The translations under genes and the position numbers were made by a program. Source: Rhodanobacteraceae bacterium (GTDB lineage Bacteria; Pseudomonadota; Gammaproteobacteria; Xanthomonadales; Rhodanobacteraceae). Taken from it: 59,865 nt of DNA. How positions within the stretch are numbered: position 1 is the first letter of the stretch; each line of letters starts with the position of its first letter. The stretch covers positions 1-59,865 of the forward strand of contig JAICJG010000003.1 of NCBI GenBank assembly GCA_025928585.1, read 5' to 3'. A model generated the notes under the pieces. The model saw only the letters and a list, made by a program, of their open reading frames with translations. It made no database searches and was not told where the DNA came from. This document shows, piece after piece, positions 36,779 through 45,787 of this stretch.

Positions 36779-37477
36779 TCACGGAGCGATGGCGGGCACC
36801 AGCAGGCGCTGCGGCGTGTGCAACTGGCCGGCCAGCAGTGCGGGCAGCAATTCGAGCGCGTCGGCGAACCCGACGATGGGAACGTGGGGGATGCCCGCGT
36901 GCCGGCAATGTTCGAGCAGGCGGTGTTTGGCGAACACGTAATCCGCCTCGCCCGCCGCGCAGAAATCCGAGGCCCCGTCTCCGATCAGGAGCACGCGGTG
37001 ATGGCGGTTGTGCTCGCGCACCGCGCTCGCGCACTTGCAATGGCCGCTTCCGATCCGGCAATCCGGATCGGAGAATGGCGTCTCCAGCCGCCAGCTGCGC
37101 GGGCCCGCTTGTACCAGCCGGTTGGCGAGCAGCGGCAGGCCATCGAGCCGGTGGCGCGCAAGGATCGAGCGGATCGCGTAGTCGATCCCGTCACTGACCA
37201 CCCGCAGCGTGACACCGGCCGCGTGCACCGCCTGCACGAACATCGGAAACGCCGAGTCGATGCGCATCTCCGCGAGGTGCCGGTCGAGGTCCTCGCGCGA
37301 AGCATCGATCAACGCAACCTGCCCCGCCATGCACTCGGCGGATCCGATCTGGCCGGCTCGCCAGTCGCGCTCCAGCACTTGCCAGTCGGGGTGGGCAAAA
37401 CGTTCCAGCAGGGAGTCGGTGACGTCCTCGATGGCGATGGTGCCATCGAAGTCACACAGGATGTTCCATTGGTCCAC
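36779..37477 (-). CDS. MtnX-like HAD-IB phosphatase
   Basis: The 232-residue protein is a haloacid dehalogenase phosphatase: CDFDGTIA has the nucleophile Asp, RVVSDGIDYAI is motif II and IGDGASDFCAA is motif IV. Cys/His residues around SGHCKCASA occur in MtnX-like members. A GTG start (VDQWNIL) was chosen, five residues before the first strand; no ATG is close. It is the first gene of a two-gene unit with the aminotransferase, suggesting that the two act on one phosphorylated substrate. Confidence 0.8.
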   Translation of the reverse strand: MDQWNILCDFDGTIAIEDVTDSLLERFAHPDWQVLERDWRAGQIGSAECMAGQVALIDASREDLDRHLAEMRIDSAFPMFVQAVHAAGVTLRVVSDGIDYAIRSILARHRLDGLPLLANRLVQAGPRSWRLETPFSDPDCRIGSGHCKCASAVREHNRHHRVLLIGDGASDFCAAGEADYVFAKHRLLEHCRHAGIPHVPIVGFADALELLPALLAGQLHTPQRLLVPAIAP

Positions 37478-37619
37478 GGATGGTGCTCGGGAGACGGGGC
37501 GGCCGCAAACTGGGACGCATGCTAGCACCGGGCGGCTTTCGAATTGCTTTCCGGCGACTTGTCGCAGCAAGGCTGGGGATCAAGGCGGCCTTCCCTGCCT
37601 GTTTTTTCCATCCGAACCG

Positions 37620-38522
37620 CTACCGGCCGTGCCCCGGCAAACGCACCAGCACGCGCTGGCCGATCCTGAGCGGCGGCACCTCCCCGGGTGCCAGCGCGAG
37701 CGTGCAGTCGACTTCATTGGCGAGCGCACGCGTCAACGGGTCCTGGCTGAAGCTCGCCGATTGCAGGACCTGCCCCACCCACAGAACCTTGGCGTGGTAG
37801 ACCGGTCCGTCGCCCGAATCGCGCACGACTTCGGCCCGCAGGCCCGGCTGGATGGCGCCGGCGACATCCGCATCCACCTGCGCGCGCACGATGTGCGGGC
37901 GGTCCGGCAGCAGCTCGAACAAGGGCTGCCCGGACGCGGCGGCGACCGCTTGGCCCAGGGCGACGTGCCGGGCGACCACCGTGCCCGCGACCGGTGCGCG
38001 CACGCTGGTGCCGTCCAACTGCAGTTGCGCGGCGGCAAGCTGCTGTCGCGCCGCATCGAGCGAGGCCTTCGCGGCTCTCCGCTTGGCCTCGAGCGAGGCC
38101 ACGGCATCGCGTGCCTGGCCGGCGGATTCGCCGGTCGCGGCCCCGGCCTTGGCCGCCGCGGCGACCCGCGGCGCGCGCCAGCGGGCCTGCTCCAGGTCCA
38201 CCTGCAATTCGTCGAGTTGCGCCTCGGCCTGTTCGATGCCCGCCTTCGCGGTGGCGACCCGGATCCTCGCCCCGCGCGGATCGAGCCGCGCCAGCACCTG
38301 TCCGACCTTCACCGTGTCACCCGGCTTGACTGCGACCGACTCGACGATGCCGTCGCTGCGTGCGGACACCTGAACCATGCCGCCTTCGACGTCCACCGTG
38401 CCGCGCGCGACCGCGAGCCACTGCGAGCCTGGCGCGCCATCGCTCGCGGAGTGTTCGCCGCCGGCCGAACATGCACCCAGCACCAGCGCCAGCATGGCAA
38501 GCACGGGCCCCATCCAGCGCAT
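37620..38522 (-). CDS. Membrane fusion (HlyD/DevB-like) adaptor lipoprotein
   Basis: The 300-residue periplasmic adaptor has a lipobox (LVLGAC) after the signal peptide, a biotinyl-lipoyl domain split around an alpha-helical hairpin (GIVESVAVKPGDTVKVGQVL and SVRAPVAGTVVARHV), and a beta-barrel domain. It would link the inner-membrane ABC transporter to the outer-membrane channel of the same cluster. It lies 150 bp downstream of the ATPase gene and may also have its own promoter. Confidence 0.85.
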   Translation of the reverse strand: MRWMGPVLAMLALVLGACSAGGEHSASDGAPGSQWLAVARGTVDVEGGMVQVSARSDGIVESVAVKPGDTVKVGQVLARLDPRGARIRVATAKAGIEQAEAQLDELQVDLEQARWRAPRVAAAAKAGAATGESAGQARDAVASLEAKRRAAKASLDAARQQLAAAQLQLDGTSVRAPVAGTVVARHVALGQAVAAASGQPLFELLPDRPHIVRAQVDADVAGAIQPGLRAEVVRDSGDGPVYHAKVLWVGQVLQSASFSQDPLTRALANEVDCTLALAPGEVPPLRIGQRVLVRLPGHGR

Positions 38523-38672
38523 TGTTTTCAAGACAGGCCCTCCTTCCGGGTCCGATCGTTGCGCGGCAGCATGCGGCGGCCACGGGGCCTGTTCGCGCTT
38601 AGCCAAATCGACATGCATCCACCTCGCTCTTTCTTGTCGCGCACGCATGGGACCTGCGGCGCGGCCACTCGG

Positions 38673-39356
38673 TTACGCGTGAACAGGCCCAAGTATCGCG
38701 CCGTCTTCCATCTGCAGCACGCGGTCGGCGTGCGTCACGAGCCGCGGGTCGTGGCTGACGCACAGCACCGTGGTGCCGTGTTCGTGCGCGATCCGGCGCA
38801 GCGTATCGATCACGATCTGGCCGTTCGCGGCATCCAGCGCGCTGGTGGGTTCGTCCGCGAACAGCAATTGCGGCTGCTTCACCAGCGCGCGCGCGATCGC
38901 AACCCGCTGTTTCTCGCCGCCGGACAATTCCGCGGGCAGCAGGTGCATGCGCCCGGCGAGGCCGACTTCTTCCAGCGCGGCGCACCCGCGCTCCCTGGCC
39001 GCGGCATCGGCAACACCCATGTAGCCCAACGGCAGCATCACCTGTTCGAGCGCGGTCAGTGCGGGAAACAGGTTGAAGCCCTGGAACACGAAGCCGGTGT
39101 GCTGCAGGCGAAAGCGGTCGAGCGTGTGCCGGTCGCCCCGAAACAGGTCCTCGCCCAACGCGACCACGCTGCCGGCATCGGGGCGTTGCAGGCCCGAAAG
39201 GATCGACAGCAGCGTGCTCTTGCCGCAACCCGAGGGCCCGGCGATCAGGGTCAACTGCCCCGCGTCCACGGCCAGCGACAGTCCGCGCAGGATTTCCGTG
39301 CGCAGCTTGCCGCTGGTGTAACCCATGTGGATGTCGCTGGCCACCAGCGCGCTCAC
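38673..39356 (-). CDS. ABC transporter ATPase (LolD/MacB/DevA-like)
   Basis: The 227-residue ATPase has Walker A GPSGCGKST, the Q loop FQGFNLFP, the signature LSGGEKQR, Walker B LLFADEPTSALD and an H loop SHDPR. This pattern is typical of the FtsE/LolD/MacB/DevA group that works with four-helix FtsX-type permeases. A GTG start overlapping the permease stop (GTGA) gives a complete N-terminus; no ATG is better placed. Confidence 0.9.
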   Translation of the reverse strand: MSALVASDIHMGYTSGKLRTEILRGLSLAVDAGQLTLIAGPSGCGKSTLLSILSGLQRPDAGSVVALGEDLFRGDRHTLDRFRLQHTGFVFQGFNLFPALTALEQVMLPLGYMGVADAAARERGCAALEEVGLAGRMHLLPAELSGGEKQRVAIARALVKQPQLLFADEPTSALDAANGQIVIDTLRRIAHEHGTTVLCVSHDPRLVTHADRVLQMEDGAILGPVHA

Positions 39357-40477
39357 CGCAGCAGCAACGCCGGGTCGGCATGGCGCAGCGCGCGCACCGC
39401 CGCGATGCCGGAAACCAGCGCGATCCCCATCACCAGGGCCGCGCACACCAGCCATGCCGGCACGTTGAGCTGCACCGGTACGTCCTGGGTCCTGGCCAAC
39501 GCGATCAACCCGAAGCTCAGCACGGCACCCGCGACGAGTCCCCCTACCCCGATCCACGCGGCCTGCTCCAGCACCACCCGGCGCAGCGAACCCAGGCTGA
39601 CACCGAGTGCGTGCAGGGTCGCGTATTCGCGCACCGAGCCTGCGATCGCCCCCATCAACGTCTGGCTGGTGATGATTGCGCCAACGATGAATACCACCAC
39701 CGCGAGGAACACCACGCCGAGGCCGGCGCCGGTCTGGAACATCCAGTAGAGGATCGCGCGCCGCGCGAAACTCGATGCCGTCCAGGCGGCGTAGCCGTGG
39801 GCATCCGCATTGATCCGCGCGGCCACCGCGGCGGCGTCCGCGCCGGGCTTCAGCTTGGCGACGTAGTACGCGACCTCGCTGCCGCCGGTGTCGTTGTCCA
39901 ACGCACGCGCGGTGTCCAGCGAGGCGACCACGTTCACGCCACCGAGCGCGCGGATGCCGCTGGCGACCCCGGCGATCCGCACCAGTTGCCCGTTGATGAG
40001 CGCGCGGCCGCCGATCGGAACCCCCAGCTTGGGCAGGTCGGCGCGGTCGACGATCACCGCGAACGGCTCGCGCAACGCGGCGCGCTGCGCCGCGGTCAGC
40101 ACATCGGAGAAGATCATCCCCTCGGGCCGCGGGCTGATGCCGGAGACGAACACCGACACGCCGCCGGTGCCCGCCGGTCCGCGCCAGTCGCCGTCGATCC
40201 ACGCGAACGGCTCGACCCGCGCCACGCCCGGGTCCATCAGCAGCGCGGTGCGTGCGCGCGGCGTGATGGGGCGGCCGAGCTCGATGCTCTGGGTGCCGGG
40301 ATAGCCGACCCACAGGTCGGCATCGGAGGCCGTGATGTAGACCGCCGTGGCACCGAAGATCCCGAACACCAGCGCGGCCTGCATCAGCAACAGCAAGCCG
40401 GAGAACGCGACCGCCAGCACCGCCGGCAGGAAGCGCCGCCATTCGTGGACGAGGGTCTTGCGCGCGAGCGGGATCAT
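39353..40477 (-). CDS. ABC transporter permease, FtsX/DevC-like
   Basis: The 374-residue protein has one N-terminal and three C-terminal membrane helices with a large periplasmic domain between (about 45-250), the MacB/DevC topology. The C-terminal GSVREYATLHALGVS segment is the coupling region of FtsX-fold permeases. Start and stop overlap the OMP stop and the ATPase start, so the three genes are translationally coupled. With the adaptor and OMP it forms a tripartite exporter of unknown cargo. Confidence 0.88.
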   Translation of the reverse strand: MIPLARKTLVHEWRRFLPAVLAVAFSGLLLLMQAALVFGIFGATAVYITASDADLWVGYPGTQSIELGRPITPRARTALLMDPGVARVEPFAWIDGDWRGPAGTGGVSVFVSGISPRPEGMIFSDVLTAAQRAALREPFAVIVDRADLPKLGVPIGGRALINGQLVRIAGVASGIRALGGVNVVASLDTARALDNDTGGSEVAYYVAKLKPGADAAAVAARINADAHGYAAWTASSFARRAILYWMFQTGAGLGVVFLAVVVFIVGAIITSQTLMGAIAGSVREYATLHALGVSLGSLRRVVLEQAAWIGVGGLVAGAVLSFGLIALARTQDVPVQLNVPAWLVCAALVMGIALVSGIAAVRALRHADPALLLR

Positions 40478-42054
40478 GGTTGAACCGTCTGCTGCGCATT
40501 TCCCTTCTTCCCGCGGGAGAGGGGCAGGGGTGAGGGTACAGGTTTTGCGGGAACCGTACCCTCGTCCGGTCCTTCGGTCCGCCTTTCCCCGAAGGGAGAA
40601 GAAAAACCATTGCCTCCTTGCTTCCTGGCAGACGAATCGTTGCTTTGCTTCTCACCACGATCGTCGTCTTTGGGCAACGGCGCCCCGCCCAACGCCTTGT
40701 ACAACGCCACGTAGGCGAGGCCGTGCGCGAGCCGCGCCTGCTCCCGGTCGAGCTCAGCTTCGGTGAACGCGAGCCGCGCGTCGGCCAGATCCATCGCGTC
40801 CGCCTGCCCCAGGCCCTGCAATCGCTCGCGCGCCTGCAAGCCGCGGCGCGATGCCGCCGCCGCGGCATCCGCGTGGCGCGCGCGCTCCCCGGAAGCGTGC
40901 AGCGCCGCGAGATCGGTTTCGACTTCGGCGGCGCCCTCCAGCACCGCCTGTCGGTACGCAAGCAGCGCCGCCTGCAACTGATCGTCACGAGCGTCACGGA
41001 CCGCGCGCCGCCGGCCCCAGTCGAACAACGGGATGTTGACGATCGGGCCGATCGCGAAGGTGTTGTTGACGTCGCCGAGCTGGGTCTGGCCCTTCACCAG
41101 CGCGGCGAATGTGAGCGAACTGCCCAGCGCGAGCTGCGGGTAGAGGTCGGCTTCGGCGATGCCGAGTTCGCCCGCGGCCTTCAGCACCTGCGTCTCCGCG
41201 TAGCGGATTTCGGGGCGCGTGTGCAACAGCGCGGCGGGGACCGCCAGGATCTTGCCGGGCGCCACTCTCGGCAGCGGCTGCGGCTGCAGCCACGCCGAAT
41301 CGGGTTCGCTCTTCCCGAGCAGCAGCGCCAGCGCTTGTGCGTGCTGCACGATCGCGGCGTGCGGATCGGCGAGCTGTCCCTCGGCCTTGGCCGCCGCGGC
41401 TTCGCCCTGCGCGACTTCGGCTCGCGAGGCTAGCTGCAGGCGCTGGCGCACGCGCAGCAGATCGACCTTTTGTTGCGCGGCCTCGGCGGCGGCCTCGAGC
41501 AGGCCTGCGCTTCGCTGCGCCGCCCGCAGCTGCAGGAATTCGCGCACCACTTCCGCCACCAGGGAAACGCGCGCCGACTGCAATTCCGCCTGTGCCGCGC
41601 CGGCCTCCGCCGCGGCAACGTGGCCACTGGCATCGCGGCGGCCGAACAATCCCAGCTCCCAGGTGGCGTCGAACCCCGCCTGGAAGAAACTCGCGGTATT
41701 TTCGGGATTCGGCTCCTCGATGGTGTTGAACGCGAGTTGCGGCTTGAAGGCTGCCGCCGATGCCGCTTCCAGGGCACGTGCCGCGCGCAGCTTCCAGGCC
41801 GCCTGCTGCACGCCGAGGTTGCCATGCAGGGCCTGTTCGACCAGCGCGTTCAGTTGCGGATCGTGAAAATGCGTCCACCACCCGGTGAGATCCGGTTTCG
41901 CACCGAGCCCGGGCGCGTTGCGCCAGTGCGCGGGCAAATCGCCGCCCGGCAATTTCGGCACCTCGACGCTCGCGCAGCCGCCGAGCACGACGCACAAGGC
42001 CGCCGAAAAAAACAACGGCGCGCAGGACCGGCGGATTTGCGGGGCGGAAGCCAT
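40474..42054 (-). CDS. Outer-membrane efflux lipoprotein, NodT/OprM family
   Basis: The 526-residue protein is a TolC-like outer-membrane channel: lipobox VLGGCAS, a first W-W-FHDPQLNALVEQAL block and two OEP repeats with long coiled helices, including RPEIRYAETQVLKAAGELGIAEADLYPQLAL and PLFDWGRRRAVRDARDDQLQ. The family fold ends near KALGGAPLP. About 60 further residues, rich in Ser, Pro, Gly and charge, follow; part of them is encoded by a palindromic repeat. Its stop overlaps the permease start, so coupling survived that addition. Confidence 0.88.
   Translation of the reverse strand: MASAPQIRRSCAPLFFSAALCVVLGGCASVEVPKLPGGDLPAHWRNAPGLGAKPDLTGWWTHFHDPQLNALVEQALHGNLGVQQAAWKLRAARALEAASAAAFKPQLAFNTIEEPNPENTASFFQAGFDATWELGLFGRRDASGHVAAAEAGAAQAELQSARVSLVAEVVREFLQLRAAQRSAGLLEAAAEAAQQKVDLLRVRQRLQLASRAEVAQGEAAAAKAEGQLADPHAAIVQHAQALALLLGKSEPDSAWLQPQPLPRVAPGKILAVPAALLHTRPEIRYAETQVLKAAGELGIAEADLYPQLALGSSLTFAALVKGQTQLGDVNNTFAIGPIVNIPLFDWGRRRAVRDARDDQLQAALLAYRQAVLEGAAEVETDLAALHASGERARHADAAAAASRRGLQARERLQGLGQADAMDLADARLAFTEAELDREQARLAHGLAYVALYKALGGAPLPKDDDRGEKQSNDSSARKQGGNGFSSPFGERRTEGPDEGTVPAKPVPSPLPLSRGKKGNAQQTVQP
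40504..40601. repeat. Palindromic interspersed repeat inside the OMP gene 3' end
   Basis: Imperfect outer arms (40504-40522 and 40582-40601, CTTCTYCCC...GGGAGAAG type) enclose a perfect inner pair GAGGGTAC (40532-40539) and GTACCCTC (40556-40563). The look is that of the extragenic CCCTCTCC/GGAGAGGG palindromes common in Xanthomonads. Here it is read as protein and encodes a stretch of the OMP C-terminal tail. Confidence 0.65.
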
Positions 42055-42244
42055 GGAGGTCGGCAGTGTAGCGGCTGAACGAGACCGCACGCGCAGGGTG
42101 CGGCTGAAAGCGAATGGAAAGCAGGTGCCGTCACGCTTGCACCAGCACCCGGCCGCAACCGCGGCTTCACGCCCGCAAGCCCCCATCGCCGTACAATCAC
42201 TACGGTACCCATTCCGTCACGACGCAACCAGATTCCTCGCGTCC

Positions 42245-43159
42245 ATGAACCCCGCCCCACTCGAACGCCGCCTCGTTTTCGCCTACAGCACCTGGGACGC
42301 GCTTCCCGTCCTGATGGTGCTGGCCCATGCCGCATTCCTCGCCTGGCTGTTCTTCGGATTCCATGCGACGCCCTGGCCCGTCTGGCTTGCCTGCGCGCTG
42401 GTCTATTCGATCTCGATTTCGTGGTCGATCAACTCGACCAGCCACAACTTCATCCACAACCCGTTCTTCCGGTGGCCGTGGTTGAACCGCGCCTTCAGTT
42501 TCCTGTTCTCGCTGACCGACGGTTTCAGCCAGGAGTTCTACAAGCACGTCCACCTGCGCCATCATGTCGGCAACATGGACCGCATCGGCAAGGACGGCAC
42601 GACGATCGACCCGCTCTCGATCTATCGCCACGGCAAGGACGGCCAACCGGAGAGCGCGTGGACCTACACGTTCTACTCGTATTTCCGCGACGACATCGGG
42701 GAGTGCTACACGCGGGTCAAGAAGAAATGGCCGCATCTCGCGCGCTGGATCCGTATCGAAATCGCGACGGTGGTCATCGTCTACCTCGCCTGCCTGGTCT
42801 ACGACTGGCGCGCGTTCCTGTGCCTCGTGCCGTTCTACTACCTCGGCCACTCGCTGTCGTCGTTGAACGGCTACTACGAGCACCTGAAGGGCAATCCCGA
42901 CCAGCCGATCGCGTGGGGCGTCTCGACGTACAACAGGCTCTACAACTGGATCTGGCTCTACAACGGCTACCACGCCGAGCACCATTACCGGCCCAAGCTG
43001 CACTGGACGAAGATGGTCGGCCTGCACGATTCGATCCGCGACGAGCAGCGCGCGAAAGGCGTACACGTGATGAACTGGTGCCACGCGCTCGGCTTCATGG
43101 ACCGCTCACCACCGGCGCGCACGCGCATCGACCCTGCGGCCACAGCGCGCGTCGCCTGA
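42245..43159 (+). CDS. Membrane fatty acid desaturase family protein
   Basis: The 304-residue integral membrane protein has the three His boxes of the fatty acid desaturase/hydroxylase superfamily: HNFIHN, HLRHH and HAEHH, spaced by two pairs of hydrophobic helices. It would use a di-iron centre and O2 to desaturate or hydroxylate a lipid or carotenoid-like chain. The substrate is not determinable. It is divergent from the efflux operon and followed by a small DUF1328 gene. Confidence 0.85.
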   Translation: MNPAPLERRLVFAYSTWDALPVLMVLAHAAFLAWLFFGFHATPWPVWLACALVYSISISWSINSTSHNFIHNPFFRWPWLNRAFSFLFSLTDGFSQEFYKHVHLRHHVGNMDRIGKDGTTIDPLSIYRHGKDGQPESAWTYTFYSYFRDDIGECYTRVKKKWPHLARWIRIEIATVVIVYLACLVYDWRAFLCLVPFYYLGHSLSSLNGYYEHLKGNPDQPIAWGVSTYNRLYNWIWLYNGYHAEHHYRPKLHWTKMVGLHDSIRDEQRAKGVHVMNWCHALGFMDRSPPARTRIDPAATARVA

Positions 43160-43241
43160 CTCTTCCCCTGTTTACGCGCTCGTCACGGCTGCGGAATTAC
43201 GCTGCCGACTTCCTTTTTGATGCTGCACCAGGGAGGGCGCC

Positions 43242-43412
43242 GTGCTCAAGTGGGCCATCATCTTCGCCATCATTGCTTTGTTCGCGGGCGCGCTCGGCTT
43301 CAGCCGCATCCAGGGCATTGCCGCGACGATCGCGAAGGTCCTTTTCGTGATCTTCCTGATCCTGTTCATCCTTGCAGTGCTCGCGCTGGTCGGGATTTTC
43401 CACGCGCTGTAG
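43242..43412 (+). CDS. DUF1328 small membrane protein
   Basis: A 56-codon frame starts with GTG after a GGGAGGG ribosome site (43231-43237). The product begins [20 protein letters not shown], continues with [16 protein letters not shown] and ends GIFHAL: two hydrophobic helices typical of the DUF1328/YtjA family. These proteins are often stress-linked and of unknown role. It lies 40 bp before dnaG on the same strand. Confidence 0.85.
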   Translation: MLKWAIIFAIIALFAGALGFSRIQGIAATIAKVLFVIFLILFILAVLALVGIFHAL

Positions 43413-43452
43413 CGGGACGGAAACGGCGCCGGGCGTGGCACACTAGGCGGCC

Positions 43453-45177
43453 ATGCCCGGCCTGATCCCCGAACGCTTCATCGATGAACTGCTGGCACGC
43501 GTCGACATCGTCGACGTAGTTCAGCAGCGCGTGCCGCTCAAGCGCGCCGGGCGCGAGTGGACCGCGTGTTGCCCCTTCCACGACGAGCGTACGCCGTCCT
43601 TCACCGTCAGCCCGGGCAAGCAGTTCTACCACTGCTTCGGCTGCGGCGCGCACGGCAGCGCCATCAAGTTCCTGATGGAGTACGACCGGCTGGAATTTCC
43701 GGATGCGGTCGAGGAACTGGCGCAGACGGTCGGCTTGAACGTGCCGCACGAAGGCGGTCCGGCGCGTCCGCGGGAGGATCGCACCGATCTCTATGCACTC
43801 CTGGACGCTGCGGCGCAGTTCTATCAGGAACAATTGCCGAACAGCGAAGCGGCGCGGGCCTATTGCAAAAGGCGGGGGCTGGGCGAGGACGTCATCGAAC
43901 GCTTCCGGATCGGCTGGGCGCCGGGCGGGTGGGATGCCGTCAAGCGTGCGCTCGGCACCGGCGACGCACGGTTGAAGATGCTGGAACAGGCCGGGATGCT
44001 CTCGACCGGCGAAGGCGGCAAACGCTACGACCGCTTTCGCGAACGGCTGATGTTCCCGATCCTCGACCGGCGCGGACGGGTGATCGCGTTCGGCGGAAGG
44101 GTTCTCGAAGGCGACGGACCGAAGTACCTCAACTCGCCGGAAACACCGCTGTTCCACAAGGGCCGCGAGTTGTTCGCGTTGTGGCAGGTGCGCCAGGCCA
44201 ACAGCAAGCTGGAACGCCTGATCGTGGTCGAAGGCTACATGGACGTGGTGTCGCTGCACCAGGCCGGCGTACCGCAGGCCGTGGCGACCCTCGGCACCGC
44301 GACCACGGGCGAGCACGCGGAGTTGCTGTTCCGCACGGCGCCCGACGTCTATTTCTGCTTCGACGGCGACCGCGCCGGGCGCAGCGCGGCATGGCGCGCG
44401 CTGGAGTCGGTGCTGCCGCGGATGCGCGACGGCCGCCAGGCGTTCTTCCTGTTCCTGCCCGAAGGCGAGGACCCCGACACGCTGGTGCGCAAGGAAGGCA
44501 AGGTCGGCTTCGAGGCACGGCTGAAGCAGGCGACGCCGCTGTCGGAATATTTCTACGGCTATCTGTCGCACGACGTGAAGGTGGCGACGCTGGACGGCCG
44601 CGCCAGGCTGGCCGAATACGCCAAGCCCCTGCTCGCGAAACTGCCTGACGGTGCGTTCCGCGACCTGATGTACGCGGAGCTCGAGAAGCGCACCGGCGTG
44701 CCAATGGTCGCCGCGATGACTCCGGCGGGTCGAGCCGCGGCATTGCCCAACGCGCCGCGGCGCACCCTGGTGCGCAGCGCCATCGCGATGCTGCTGGCGG
44801 AGCCCGCTCTCGCGGAACTTGCGGGGCGTCCATACGCATTCGCCGCGCTCGACAAGCCCGGTGTTCCGCTGCTGATCGAACTGCTCGACGTCGCGGGGAC
44901 CCGACCCGGGATCAAAACCGCGTTGCTGCTCGAACACTTCTCCGCGCGCGAGGAGGCCGCCGCCTTGCAAAAGCTCGCGACCACGGAATTCCCGGGCGAG
45001 CCAGAGGCCCTGCGCGCGGAATTCCTGGATGCGCTGCGCAAGCTCGCGGAGCAGACCACCCAGCAGCGGCTCGATGCCTTGATCCGCAAGCAGTCGGAGG
45101 GGGCCCTCGACGAAGCGGAAAAGAACGAATTGCGCGGGTTGCTTGCGCGCAAGGCCCAGCCGGCCTCGCCGATGTAG
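43453..45177 (+). CDS. dnaG: DNA primase
   Basis: The 574-residue primase makes RNA primers at the replication fork. It has the N-terminal zinc-binding domain (CCPFHDERTPSF, CFGCGAHG), the TOPRIM catalytic core (VVEGYMDVVSLHQAG, GTATTGEH, CFDGDRAGRSAAWRAL, DPDTLVRKEG) and a C-terminal DnaB-interaction region. Usually rpsU-dnaG-rpoD form one operon; here rpsU is about 17 kb upstream and no rpoD follows. Confidence 0.96.
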   Translation: MPGLIPERFIDELLARVDIVDVVQQRVPLKRAGREWTACCPFHDERTPSFTVSPGKQFYHCFGCGAHGSAIKFLMEYDRLEFPDAVEELAQTVGLNVPHEGGPARPREDRTDLYALLDAAAQFYQEQLPNSEAARAYCKRRGLGEDVIERFRIGWAPGGWDAVKRALGTGDARLKMLEQAGMLSTGEGGKRYDRFRERLMFPILDRRGRVIAFGGRVLEGDGPKYLNSPETPLFHKGRELFALWQVRQANSKLERLIVVEGYMDVVSLHQAGVPQAVATLGTATTGEHAELLFRTAPDVYFCFDGDRAGRSAAWRALESVLPRMRDGRQAFFLFLPEGEDPDTLVRKEGKVGFEARLKQATPLSEYFYGYLSHDVKVATLDGRARLAEYAKPLLAKLPDGAFRDLMYAELEKRTGVPMVAAMTPAGRAAALPNAPRRTLVRSAIAMLLAEPALAELAGRPYAFAALDKPGVPLLIELLDVAGTRPGIKTALLLEHFSAREEAAALQKLATTEFPGEPEALRAEFLDALRKLAEQTTQQRLDALIRKQSEGALDEAEKNELRGLLARKAQPASPM

Positions 45178-45264
45178 GTTGGGCTGACCCCCGGACTTGC
45201 TCCGGGGGAAGCCCGACGTGGCGGAGCGACCACCCGTTGGGCTTCGCGTTGCTCAGCCCAACCT
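45176..45264. repeat. Inverted-repeat element after dnaG
   Basis: AGGTTGGGCTGA (45176-45187) and its exact complement TCAGCCCAACCT (45253-45264) flank an 89-bp element with an inner hairpin of CCCCCGGA/TCCGGGGG. The dnaG stop codon overlaps its left edge. Elements of this AGGTTGGGCT type recur between genes in many gammaproteobacteria. It may serve as a bidirectional transcript end between dnaG and gpx. Confidence 0.7.
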
Positions 45265-45302
45265 CCGCAGGCGGGGCCCCGCGATCGCAGGCACGCCATC
45301 TT

Positions 45303-45782
45303 CTACAGCAGTTTCTGGATGTCGCCGTCGATCTTCTGCGGCGTGTCCGCCGGGGCGTAGCGCCGCACCACGTTGCCCTCGCGGTCGATCAGGAATTTGG
45401 TGAAATTCCACTTGATCGCTTCCGAGCCCAGTACGCCCGGAGCCGCCTGCTTCAGGAAGCGGTACAGCGGGTGCAGGTTCGTGCCGTTGACATCGATCTT
45501 CGCGAACAGCGGGAACGTCACCTCGTATTTCGTCGAGCAGAAGTTGCGGATCTCCGCCGCGTCGCCCGGCTCCTGATGTCCGAACTGGTTGCACGGGAAA
45601 CCGAGAACCGTGAAGCCTTCATCCTTGTGCGCACGGTACAGCGCCTCGAGCCCCGCGTATTGCGGCGTGAAGCCGCATTTCGAGGCGACATTGACGATCA
45701 ACAGCACCTTGCCGCGCCAGGCATCGAGCTTCTGTGGCGTGCCGTCGAGCAGGTCCGCTTCGAAGTCGTAGATGGCGGTCAT
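45303..45782 (-). CDS. Glutathione peroxidase family protein
   Basis: The 159-residue protein reduces peroxides using glutathione or thioredoxin. The catalytic Cys is in NVASKCGFTPQY, followed by GFPCNQFGHQEPG and WNFTKFLIDREGNVV, the three signature blocks of bacterial Gpx/BtuE proteins. No ribosome site is visible; a palindromic repeat begins 5 bp upstream of the ATG and may supply the promoter or leader. gshA at the other end of the window provides its cofactor. Confidence 0.92.
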   Translation of the reverse strand: MTAIYDFEADLLDGTPQKLDAWRGKVLLIVNVASKCGFTPQYAGLEALYRAHKDEGFTVLGFPCNQFGHQEPGDAAEIRNFCSTKYEVTFPLFAKIDVNGTNLHPLYRFLKQAAPGVLGSEAIKWNFTKFLIDREGNVVRRYAPADTPQKIDGDIQKLL

Positions 45783-45787
45783 GGCAC

